Shown: positions 6,249 to 14,246 of the stretch, in pieces | Layout: each line of letters opens with the position of its first letter | Numbering within the stretch: the stretch's first letter is position 1 | Assembly (NCBI GenBank): GCA_946482545.1 | Contig: CAMLRX010000089.1 | Span: forward strand, 1-20,381 | Length of the DNA: 20,381 nt | Direction of reading: 5' to 3' | Source of the DNA: an uncultured Flavihumibacter sp. | GTDB lineage: Bacteria; Bacteroidota; Bacteroidia; Chitinophagales; Chitinophagaceae | Made by a program: the position numbers and the translations under genes | The notes under the pieces: model-generated | What the model was told of the DNA's origin: nothing | Database searches by the model: none | What the model saw: only the letters and a program-made list of their open reading frames with translations

Positions 6249-9200
6249 ATGCAAAAAACTTCTATTGGCTCCCGGAGCATACTGGCTGTGTCGCATGACC
6301 AACCAGGATTTTGCTTCCGGCTGCCGGCTCAAATTATGCATGTTATGAGAATGCTCACGTTTTTTCTTTTCGCCGCCTGCCTGTCGGCTTCAGCCTCCGG
6401 CACAGCTCAAACTGTTACTATCTCAGGGAAAGACATGCCTATTGAGAAGCTTCTTTCTGCCATCAAAAAACAGACTGGTTATGCTGTTTTAGCGAACAAG
6501 CGCGATCTGGAAGGCGCTAAAACCATTACACTGTCGGTTTTTGATCTGCCACTTGTAGATGCATTAGATGCAGTATTAAAGGGCCAGCCTTTTACATACT
6601 CTATAAAAGGAAAAACGATATTTCTTTCCCGGAAGGCTGCTGGTTCGCCTCCATCCCCGGTTGTGTCTTCTGACCAACCTGAAGTACCTTTTGAGCTACC
6701 ACCTTTTGCTATCAAAGTTTCTGATTCGGTGGGACAACCCGTTTCCGGGCGCATTGTAGATTCCCTGGGAACCTTCCTGGAAGGTGCTTCCATCCGGCTC
6801 ACACCGGGTGGAAAGGGCACTACTTCCGTTTCCAACGGATCGTTTACCATCGGGGATATCCGGCCTGGCAGGTACACCATTGAGATATCGCTGGTTGGTT
6901 TTCAGACAGTAACGCGAAGTATTGAAGTTTCTGCTAATAACCCGTTGCAACTCGGCGATTTTACCATGCGACACAATCCTTTATCTATGGAAGAAGTAAC
7001 TATTGTAAGAACCGGGTATCAAACACTGTCGAAAGAAAAGTTGACGGGTTCTGTAGTTACGCTCTCAAGCGCCGACCTTGCAAAAAGGAACGTGGTTTCG
7101 GTGCTCGACAACCTTGAGGGTACTGTTCCCGGATTGGTAAAGTATGGGAATAATACTACCATCCGGGGCGTGAGTACGATCCGGGCAAATAGCAGCATTC
7201 TTGTGGTTGTGGATGGTCTTCCTATTGAAGGTTCAGTTGACGATATCAACCCTTATGATGTGGAAAGCATCAACGTTTTGAAAGATGCTGCGGCGGCAGC
7301 CATATATGGGGCACGCGCATCCAATGGTGTGATTGTTGTTACTACCAAAAGGGCGCGCAAACGCGGCACTGCCGTGGAATTAACGAGTAACACAACAGTT
7401 TCACGTAAACCTGATTATAGCTTTTACAATTATATGACTCCCGCCCAACAGGTCGACTGGGAAAGTCAGTACTACAAATGGTGGTTCGACGGTGGCGGCG
7501 GAACCGTTCCCGATCCGGTGAGCACGTTTGAAGCTGAGATGAACCAGGGAAATCCGATTAATCCTGTCCGGCATTTGTATTACCTTAATCGGAAAGATCC
7601 GAACTCGTTCACCAAAGCACAATTGGATGCTGCGCTCAACGGATTCCGGAGCAACGATTTTCAGAGAGATTTTCGAGCGCACGCATTGTTGAACCAGGTG
7701 GTACAGCAGTACAATATCGCGATACGAACCAGTAATGAACGATCCCAATCCAGTTTAGTGTTGAACTATACAGCCGACAATGGCGGAATTGTAAATGCAT
7801 ACGATCGCAGGCTGAATATATTTTATAAAGGATCGTATAACCTCGGGAAATGGCTGACAGCAGATTACGGCGTGAATTCTGTAGTTGGAAGGGAAAGATC
7901 TCACGGCAGCGCCTATGCAACAAATCCGTTCAATGTACCATCCTATTTAAGTCTTTTTAATGATGATGGAAGCCGTGCCGCTTACAGCGTTGGCTTTTTC
8001 AACAATTACTTAACAATACGCGATTCTGTTCCGCAACTGCTTCCGTTCGGTTTCAACCACCTGGACGAACTGGAACGTGATTTTGAAGCAACCGCCCGGC
8101 TTAATACAAGGTATTACCTGAACCTGGATATGAAACTGCTGAAAGGGCTGTCGTTCCAGCCGATGCTGCAATATGAAGATAACAGGACCGATGTTTCGTC
8201 CCATTCCGAAGCGGGCAGTTACTCCATGCGCTGGTTGCAGAATGTGTACACGACCAGAACAGGAACTCCCGGAAACCACATTTATAATAACCTGCTGCCT
8301 AAAGGCGGAAGGTTGGCAACCACCCAGATCAGAAATCCAAGTTATACGGCCAGGGGACAACTGAATTTTGACCGTACCTACGACCTCCACGGATTCACGG
8401 CCATTGCAGGCGCTGAATTCAGGCAAACCCGAAGTTACGGAACTAAAGGTTTGTTGTTTGGTTATGACGATCAACTGCAAACCCAGCTTACCAACACGGT
8501 AAACTTTGGAACGCTCAACGGGATCAATTCAACTTTATGGTCGGGAGTTTATCCTGTTCGCGAAATTGAATTTTCAGAAATTACCAACTCGATGGGGCTC
8601 GTCACTGATGTGATGCACCGCTTCGCATCAGGCTACGTGAATGCAGCTTATACATACGACCGACGATTCAATATTTCCGGTTCATTAAGAAAAGACTATG
8701 CGGATCTTTTCGGAAGCGATCGAAAATACCGTGGAAGGCCACTTTGGTCGGCGGGTGCAAGTTGGGTGATCTCTAACGAAAAGTTCATAGAGGCGTATCC
8801 CTCTGTGTCTTTCGCGAAACTGCGTGTATCCTATGGATTAACCGGGAATATCGACCCTAATACACCTGCCGTATTGGCCGCCAGCACCGGGATCAACAAT
8901 GATACTCAATTACCCAATGCGTCGGTTACCAGTCCGCCCAACCCGCTGCTCCGTTGGGAAAAAACCGCGACAGCCAATTTCGGGATCGACTTCGCATTGT
9001 TTGAAAACAGGCTCAGCGGTACGTTTGAATACTACCGTAGAGTAGGGAGTGACCTTTTTGCAACGCGCAGATTGGATCCCGCACAGGGATTCTCTCAAAT
9101 GGTCATCAATAATGCAGGAATGTTGAACAAGGGAGTTGACCTGAACCTGTCGTATGGTGTGATACGGGCCGCAAGGCCGGGAAATTTCACCTGGACAACC

Positions 9201-9932
9201 AATTTCCTTGCTTCCTTTAATAAAAATAAAATCACGTATGTGGATGAAGTGGCTACCGATCCGTCGTCCCTTGTTTCCGGGCAGAATTTCAGAACCGGGT
9301 ACCCGGTAAGGTCTTTGTTTTCCCTGCCATTCGCCGGACTGGACAATATGGGACAGACTCTTTGGTACGACGGAAAAGGCGGTGCAACCAACCGAAGGCT
9401 GGATGGAAGCAATATGGATGCGATCCTATATTCCGGAACCTACGATCCTCTGCGGAGTCTTTCGCTGAACAATGACTTCAGGTTCCGCGGCTTCAGCCTC
9501 ACTGCATTCGCTGTTTATTACGGAGGTCATGTGTACAGGGCAAGACCGGCGGCAATTACGTACCCTTACCCCCTGTACAGCGCAGCACCTAATTATTTTC
9601 TTGATAGCTGGACGCCCAACAAGCAACATACGGATGTGCCCGGTACACACCAGTATTATATAGCCGCCGCCAGTGGGGCAAACGGGCAGTTGGAATATTC
9701 CGATCTCATTGTAAGACGTGCCGATTTTATCCGGCTACGCAACATCGTATTCGGATATGACCTGCCCCGCAATGCCGCCAGTTCGATCAGGGCTCAATCC
9801 ATCAGGCTGCGTTTCCAGGTAAACAATCCCGGACTGATCTGGGCCAAACAAACTGATATTCGGGCCGACCAGGAAACAGGGTCGATGCCGGTCCCGACTT
9901 CCTTTGTATTTGGTGCAAGCGTTCATTTCTAA
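6249..9932 (+). CDS. SusC/RagA family TonB-linked outer membrane protein with N-terminal STN domain
   Basis: A protein of 1227 residues from the ATG at 6249 (MQKTSIGSRS), the start typical of Chitinophagaceae SusC proteins with a long n-region before the hydrophobic signal segment (MRMLTFFLFAACLSASASGTAQ, cleavage near residue 53). Domains: STN secretin/TonB short N-terminal signalling domain (about 55-127); Ser/Pro-rich linker (130-160); carboxypeptidase-regulatory-like beta-sandwich (about 165-240: GRIVDSLGTFLEGASI); plug (about 265-365, with the SusC signatures VVVDGLPIEG and NVLKDAAAAAIYGARASNGV); then the beta-barrel ending in aromatic F (FGASVHF). It would import a ligand captured by the SusD lipoprotein using TonB energy. 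The STN domain marks it as a transducer-type receptor that signals to the upstream FecR. The substrate is unknown. Confidence 0.96.
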   Translation: MQKTSIGSRSILAVSHDQPGFCFRLPAQIMHVMRMLTFFLFAACLSASASGTAQTVTISGKDMPIEKLLSAIKKQTGYAVLANKRDLEGAKTITLSVFDLPLVDALDAVLKGQPFTYSIKGKTIFLSRKAAGSPPSPVVSSDQPEVPFELPPFAIKVSDSVGQPVSGRIVDSLGTFLEGASIRLTPGGKGTTSVSNGSFTIGDIRPGRYTIEISLVGFQTVTRSIEVSANNPLQLGDFTMRHNPLSMEEVTIVRTGYQTLSKEKLTGSVVTLSSADLAKRNVVSVLDNLEGTVPGLVKYGNNTTIRGVSTIRANSSILVVVDGLPIEGSVDDINPYDVESINVLKDAAAAAIYGARASNGVIVVTTKRARKRGTAVELTSNTTVSRKPDYSFYNYMTPAQQVDWESQYYKWWFDGGGGTVPDPVSTFEAEMNQGNPINPVRHLYYLNRKDPNSFTKAQLDAALNGFRSNDFQRDFRAHALLNQVVQQYNIAIRTSNERSQSSLVLNYTADNGGIVNAYDRRLNIFYKGSYNLGKWLTADYGVNSVVGRERSHGSAYATNPFNVPSYLSLFNDDGSRAAYSVGFFNNYLTIRDSVPQLLPFGFNHLDELERDFEATARLNTRYYLNLDMKLLKGLSFQPMLQYEDNRTDVSSHSEAGSYSMRWLQNVYTTRTGTPGNHIYNNLLPKGGRLATTQIRNPSYTARGQLNFDRTYDLHGFTAIAGAEFRQTRSYGTKGLLFGYDDQLQTQLTNTVNFGTLNGINSTLWSGVYPVREIEFSEITNSMGLVTDVMHRFASGYVNAAYTYDRRFNISGSLRKDYADLFGSDRKYRGRPLWSAGASWVISNEKFIEAYPSVSFAKLRVSYGLTGNIDPNTPAVLAASTGINNDTQLPNASVTSPPNPLLRWEKTATANFGIDFALFENRLSGTFEYYRRVGSDLFATRRLDPAQGFSQMVINNAGMLNKGVDLNLSYGVIRAARPGNFTWTTNFLASFNKNKITYVDEVATDPSSLVSGQNFRTGYPVRSLFSLPFAGLDNMGQTLWYDGKGGATNRRLDGSNMDAILYSGTYDPLRSLSLNNDFRFRGFSLTAFAVYYGGHVYRARPAAITYPYPLYSAAPNYFLDSWTPNKQHTDVPGTHQYYIAAASGANGQLEYSDLIVRRADFIRLRNIVFGYDLPRNAASSIRAQSIRLRFQVNNPGLIWAKQTDIRADQETGSMPVPTSFVFGASVHF

Positions 9933-9941
9933 AACTCAAAC

Positions 9942-11354
9942 ATGAAAAAATTAAGTGCAGTAATTGCAATCATAACTATACTCCTGGGTTCAGTCTCATG
10001 CGGAAAATATACTGACATTCAGCCGAAAGGAAAAAATCTACTCAATAATGTCGATGACCTCGACCTGCTCATGAATCACATGTACGGCGGGAGCCAATTC
10101 GACTTTACCTTCCAGTCGATTCTGGTAAACGACATGTATTACCCTTTTGCAAATGTGCCCAATATTGCAGGGGGGGCAGTAAAAGACATTACCTACGTTG
10201 TAACAACATATGATGAGGGCATCGACAGGGCTGCATTAACTTTATCTGACTATGTTTACGAAGGGCTGTACGGCATCGTTTCGCGGGTGGCAAACATAGT
10301 GATTCAACAGGCAGATCAGGCAGAAGGAGACCGGATGCTGGCTCGCCAACTGAAAGCAGAAGCATACGTATTAAGGGCGTACATGCATTACCTGCTGGTG
10401 AACGTTTTTGCAAAGGCGTATGATCCGGCAACTGCATCAAAAGAGGGTGGGATTCCATATGTTAAGCAATTGAACCTGGAACAGGTGCAGGCTAAAAGAA
10501 CAATGAAGGAAGTGTATGACTTCCTGCTGGAAGATGTAAACGCAGCCATAGACCTGGAAGCGTTGCCTGCCCAGGGAAAAAACAGTATGCGCATCGGAAA
10601 AAGCTTTGCGTATGCTGTTAAAGCCAGAATACTGATGTCGATGAGAGATTATGAAGGCGCACTGGCAGCTACCAACGAAGCGCTGAAATTTAATAACGTA
10701 CTGGAAGATCACAGGATTTTCCTGTCTGCTCCACTGGGGCAGCATGTGCCTTTCGCGCGAGACGGAACCAGTGCACCTGACAACCTGTTCTACGCATATT
10801 TCGGTAAACCCTGGCCGCTCACTTTTTCACCAAGTATTGAAATTATTAATAACTACTACGAGCCGGGAAATATTATACTTGATTCAACAAGCGCTTATAA
10901 CTTTAGCCTGGGCGAAATGTTCCTGGGCATGCCGGGCGTTCCTATTTTCTTGCCGTCCACCGGAAATTACGAACAAAATGCTGCCGGAATGACCACCTCA
11001 GATCTTTACATGATGAAGGCGGAATGCCTTATCAGGTTGCAGAAAGTGAATGACGGAATGGATGTCATTAACGAAGTTAGAAAACGGAGGGTAGCACCCT
11101 ACCAACCTGCTACTGCCACAAATGAGGCAAGCGCGATGACGTGGTTGAAGAAAACTGCCAGGATTGAGTTTCTTTACACTGTTCGCAACTTCATCGATAT
11201 TAAAAGGTGGAACGCGGAAGGTACGTACAAGGAAAATATTACCAAAACCATCGGCGGAAAAGTATATGAACTGAAACACGATTCTAAACTTTGGGTGTTC
11301 CCGTTTCCGCAGAATGCCACGGAGTTCAACCCAACGCTAACACAGAATTATTGA
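9942..11354 (+). CDS. SusD/RagB family outer membrane lipoprotein
   Basis: A protein of 470 residues, starting 9 nt after susC. A lipoprotein signal peptide is clear: MKKLSAVIAIITILLGSVSC, with the lipidated Cys at residue 20. The N-terminal region (DIQPKGKNLLNNVDDLDLLMN) and the helical LKAEAYVLRAYMHYLLVNVFAKAY segment are the TPR-like scaffold signature of SusD proteins. The C-terminus has ARIEFLYTVRNFIDIKRWN and the closing LWVFPFPQNATEFNPTLTQNY, which is characteristic of the family. It is somewhat shorter than the usual 500-600 residues, suggesting a compact ligand-binding lid. It would sit on the SusC barrel and deliver ligand. The coupling to thioredoxin-like genes rather than glycosidases leaves the ligand class open. 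Confidence 0.95.
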   Translation: MKKLSAVIAIITILLGSVSCGKYTDIQPKGKNLLNNVDDLDLLMNHMYGGSQFDFTFQSILVNDMYYPFANVPNIAGGAVKDITYVVTTYDEGIDRAALTLSDYVYEGLYGIVSRVANIVIQQADQAEGDRMLARQLKAEAYVLRAYMHYLLVNVFAKAYDPATASKEGGIPYVKQLNLEQVQAKRTMKEVYDFLLEDVNAAIDLEALPAQGKNSMRIGKSFAYAVKARILMSMRDYEGALAATNEALKFNNVLEDHRIFLSAPLGQHVPFARDGTSAPDNLFYAYFGKPWPLTFSPSIEIINNYYEPGNIILDSTSAYNFSLGEMFLGMPGVPIFLPSTGNYEQNAAGMTTSDLYMMKAECLIRLQKVNDGMDVINEVRKRRVAPYQPATATNEASAMTWLKKTARIEFLYTVRNFIDIKRWNAEGTYKENITKTIGGKVYELKHDSKLWVFPFPQNATEFNPTLTQNY

Positions 11355-11392
11355 ACTTGAATTGCGGAATTGTAATTAAACATACTTCGTTT

Positions 11393-12508
11393 ATGAAAAA
11401 TTTAATTTTATTGATTTATACGCTGTTGGCAGGATTAACAGTATCGGCACAGCATGACCTTTCACTTCGCATTGGCGATCCTGCGCCGGCTATCAGGTAT
11501 TCCAAATGGGTGAAAGGAGCGGCGCTGAACGCATTCAATGAAAATGAGGTTTACGTGCTTGAATTCTGGGCTACATGGTGTGGCCCCTGCCGTGCCGCCA
11601 TGCCCCACCTTACGAGCTTGCAGAAGCAGTATGGTGATAAAATCAGAATCATTGGTGTTGATATATGGGAAGATAAAAAAATGGGAAAGCCTCATGCAGC
11701 CTACGTTCCCATGGTTGAGCAGTTTGTGAGAGAGAACGACGCAAATATGGGCTATGATGTGATGGTAGACAGCGATGTTCAGTTCATGGGGGAGCACTGG
11801 ATGAAAGCAGCCGGACAGGAAGGAATTCCATCCACTTTCATTGTTAAACATCAGAAAGTGGTATGGATCGGCGGACCAACCGCTTTAGACAGTATTCTGC
11901 CAAAAATTCTGGATGGAACTTATGAACTGAATACTAGCAGGGCCAACCAGGAGAAACAGGCCGAAGCCACTAAAAAACAACTGGAGGCATGGATGAGGAT
12001 CAGTACGCCCATCCGGGACGCACTCAATAACAAGGACTTTGACAAGGCAACAGAGCTGATCAGCAAGGCTTTGGCTGTTAATCCTGACTACAAAACTGCT
12101 TTTTATTACTGGAAATTCGATGTGTTGTCCCGGCACGCGCCAAAGAAGGCCATCGCGTTCGGAGAGCAATGGCTGAAGGAGGACGATGCAGCCGCAGTTT
12201 TGATTATGGGTAGCTTATCAAAAGAAGATGGATTAGATAAATCTGTCTATGCATGGAGCGCGTCGGAATATATCGCGCGGAAGGAAGATCCGGGCGTATT
12301 CGACCTGCATTCGCTGGCAGCGGTTTATGGGAGGGCAGGAGATTTCAGGAATGCGGTGATGCACGAAGAAAACGCAGTGAAGTTGGCAGAAAAGGTATTG
12401 AAAGACGGGGAAATGGTTGGACTGGTCACCGTTGGTATTCTGGAGCAGTTCAAAGCCGCGCTTAAGGCTTACCGCAACGGAAAACTTCCTGAACCATCCC
12501 AAAAATAA
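11393..12508 (+). CDS. Secreted thioredoxin-like (TlpA/AhpC-TSA) protein with helical C-terminal extension
   Basis: A protein of 371 residues. The ATG at 11393 gives a signal peptide (MKNLILLIYTLLAGLTVSAQ, cleavage near 20). An upstream GTG at 11291 lies inside susD and is unlikely. The thioredoxin fold spans about 25-170, with the redox motif WCGPC at residues 62-66, the GVDIWED strand, and the cis-proline in GIPSTF (Pro146). Residues about 195-371 are helical and TPR-like (DFDKATELISKALAVNPDYKTAF; DLHSLAAVYGRAGDFRNAVMHEENAV), a domain order opposite to that of the next gene. It follows susD by 38 nt in the same operon. Likely a periplasmic disulfide reductase, possibly acting on an imported ligand or on the SusCD machinery. 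That role is inferred. Confidence 0.9.
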   Translation: MKNLILLIYTLLAGLTVSAQHDLSLRIGDPAPAIRYSKWVKGAALNAFNENEVYVLEFWATWCGPCRAAMPHLTSLQKQYGDKIRIIGVDIWEDKKMGKPHAAYVPMVEQFVRENDANMGYDVMVDSDVQFMGEHWMKAAGQEGIPSTFIVKHQKVVWIGGPTALDSILPKILDGTYELNTSRANQEKQAEATKKQLEAWMRISTPIRDALNNKDFDKATELISKALAVNPDYKTAFYYWKFDVLSRHAPKKAIAFGEQWLKEDDAAAVLIMGSLSKEDGLDKSVYAWSASEYIARKEDPGVFDLHSLAAVYGRAGDFRNAVMHEENAVKLAEKVLKDGEMVGLVTVGILEQFKAALKAYRNGKLPEPSQK

Positions 12509-12556
12509 GCGCACATTGTTCTGCGGAGACTGTATTGATTCTTAAAACAAAACATT

Positions 12557-13774
12557 ATGATCCGATCTTTTTTTATATGGTTTTCATGCATTGCCCCTAT
12601 GTTTTTAGCAGCCCAATCTGTTGCAAACATCAGCGGAAAACTGGATGGCGCGAACGCGCCCGGCAAAAAAGTGTACCTTACCGTTCCAGACTGGGGCGGC
12701 ACTTTGATGGATAGTGCGGTAATTGATCCTGCAGGTAAATTCAGGCTCAAAACTGTTTTAGCATCTCCTGCTGTACTGGCGCTCAAGTTTAAATCTGAAA
12801 AAGAGCCTTTGCACGCAAGTGGCGATCCCCTCGTCATTTTCTTTGCGGAGAATTCGAATATATCCGTGCATGGTAATTTCGACAGCCTTCTTAAGGAAAA
12901 TCCATTTATGGCCATGATGTACAAAGAGCTTTCGACCGCAATTAAGATTACAGGGTCGGAAAGTCACCTTCTGTACCTTGATTATTACGGGAAGAAGCGG
13001 TTGCTGGACAACGAAAAAGACAGGCGGATGAACGACTATTCAAAACTGATCAACACTGCGGAAGGAAAAAAGCCCGAATCCAGGACAAAAGCAATGGCCT
13101 TGGCAGAAAGGCTGGACGAGGCAGACGAAAATCTGAAAGCATATTCGGTGAACTACATTTTGTCTAAACCATCTTCGGAAGTGTTGGCATACATTGCCGC
13201 GCAAACATTGAAAATGCCGAACCTGACTACCTCCGATATTGAAAAGCTGAATGCCAGGTTTTCTGACATGAAGGAGAAGGGACCTATTGCTAGGGCATTT
13301 GTTGATCAGTTGAAGGTGGTGAAAGGAGGAGTGCTGGGTGCAAAATTTCAGGACTTTTCTTTAACGGATGCAGACGGTAAAACGCATAGGCTTGGGGCGT
13401 ATGTAGGCAAAGGGAAATACGTGCTGGTCGAGTTCTGGGCAAGCTGGTGCGGACCCTGCCGGGCAGATATCCCACATTTGAAAGAAGTTTTTAGTATCTA
13501 TCACCCAAAGGGATTTGAGATCGTCAGCGTATCGCTGGATGAGAAAAAAGAAGCCTGGATGAAGGCGATGAAGGACGAGAAATTGGACCAGTGGCCGCAG
13601 TTGATCGATCCTGCTGCCACAAAGAGTGACCTCGTCAAAGCTTACCGTATCACCGGCATCCCGGCGTGCCTTCTTTTTGATCCGCAGGGAAACCTGGTTA
13701 CCTATAATATGCGTGGCGCATTCATGGACGCGCTGCTAATCAGGTTGTATGGAAATTATTTTCCCCGAAGCTGA
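12557..13774 (+). CDS. Secreted TlpA-type thioredoxin-like protein with N-terminal DUF4369-like domain
   Basis: A protein of 405 residues with a signal peptide (MIRSFFIWFSCIAPMFLAAQ). The N-terminal domain (about 22-115) is a beta-rich DUF4369-like module: ISGKLDGANAPGKKVYLTV, DSAVIDPAGKFRLKT. A helical linker (about 120-255) follows, then a C-terminal thioredoxin domain (about 258-400) with FWASWCGPCRADIPHL (active-site Cys298 and Cys301), VSVSLDEKKEAWMKAM and the cis-Pro in TGIPACLLFDPQG (Pro369). This is the common Bacteroidota periplasmic TlpA/DUF4369 design. It is the last gene of the susC operon, 48 nt after the previous thioredoxin gene, and an intrinsic terminator lies about 265 nt downstream. 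Probable function: thiol-disulfide exchange in the periplasm; partner unknown. Confidence 0.92.
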   Translation: MIRSFFIWFSCIAPMFLAAQSVANISGKLDGANAPGKKVYLTVPDWGGTLMDSAVIDPAGKFRLKTVLASPAVLALKFKSEKEPLHASGDPLVIFFAENSNISVHGNFDSLLKENPFMAMMYKELSTAIKITGSESHLLYLDYYGKKRLLDNEKDRRMNDYSKLINTAEGKKPESRTKAMALAERLDEADENLKAYSVNYILSKPSSEVLAYIAAQTLKMPNLTTSDIEKLNARFSDMKEKGPIARAFVDQLKVVKGGVLGAKFQDFSLTDADGKTHRLGAYVGKGKYVLVEFWASWCGPCRADIPHLKEVFSIYHPKGFEIVSVSLDEKKEAWMKAMKDEKLDQWPQLIDPAATKSDLVKAYRITGIPACLLFDPQGNLVTYNMRGAFMDALLIRLYGNYFPRS

Positions 13775-14038
13775 CTCCGGGAAGGGGTTATTGATCGTCC
13801 CTCAAATGGGTTTTCTTGTTTGGGCTTAAAATATTTTCCGCCGATTAGCGAAGCGTATTTGTCGGTCTTAAGGTCACACATCCGCAGTGCCATGTGCAAC
13901 AGTTGCCGCATGCAGCCGGGGCTTAACTCATTTTATGTCCTTTACTAGGTTAAGTATATGCACCAATGGTTCGATTCCACTCCTGTCATCCGCACGAGGT
14001 GAAATTTTTCCCAGGTGGGGAGAACTCACAAAAATTGA
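13775..14038. other. Long 3' untranslated region or possible small-RNA region before a strong terminator
   Basis: About 264 nt without a supportable gene lie between the last thioredoxin gene and the terminator at 14039-14070. It contains a 10-bp dyad with one bulge at 13891-13912 (CATGTGCAAC/GTTGCCGCATG) and a stretch resembling a tRNA T-arm at 13965-13981 (GGTTCGATTCC). No complete tRNA cloverleaf, tmRNA or other known RNA can be built around it. It may be a long operon 3' UTR or an independent transcript. Confidence 0.35.
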
Positions 14039-14070
14039 AACGGCTATTCTTTAGGGGATGGCCGTTTTTT
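14039..14070 (+). terminator. Strong intrinsic (Rho-independent) terminator
   Basis: The arms 14039-14049 and 14056-14066 form an 11-bp stem (two G-T wobbles, core AACGGC/GCCGTT) closed by a 6-nt loop, followed by a run of T residues to 14070. The opposite side has an A-rich flank, so it may also work on the minus strand. It would end transcription of the ECF-FecR-SusCD-thioredoxin unit before the symporter gene. Confidence 0.85.
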
Positions 14071-14200
14071 AGTTAAAGCGTCTATTATACACCTTTCAAA
14101 ACACCATTCCCTGCTGACAAAATCTAAATAGATATTAGTTTTATGATAGCATTGTACAATAATTGGTTAAGAAGCGCAAAATTACCCTTTCTTTTACAGA

Positions 14201-14208
14201 TACTTTTG
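14201..14208 (+). promoter_or_regulatory. Bacteroidota -7 promoter box upstream of the symporter gene
   Basis: TACTTTTG is an exact match to the Bacteroidota -7 consensus TAnnTTTG, 38 nt before the symporter ATG and downstream of the intrinsic terminator. No good TTTG -33 element is present at the usual spacing, so the promoter may be weak or activator-dependent. That would fit the AraC regulator encoded beyond the next gene. Confidence 0.5.
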
Positions 14209-14246
14209 TAACTGGGAAACGCAGTTCTCAGACAAAATAGCGATTG

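Noticed and set aside
13842..13857. Short repeat ATTAGCGAAGCGT also found near 18779
   Set aside because: A 13-mer shared within 20 kb is expected several times by chance, and the flanks do not align.
13940..13990. tRNA gene or tRNA 3' fragment suggested by GGTTCGATTCC
   Set aside because: The T-stem has a mismatch, no matching 5' acceptor strand (complement of CCTGTCA) exists upstream, and no anticodon arm can be formed at the required spacing.
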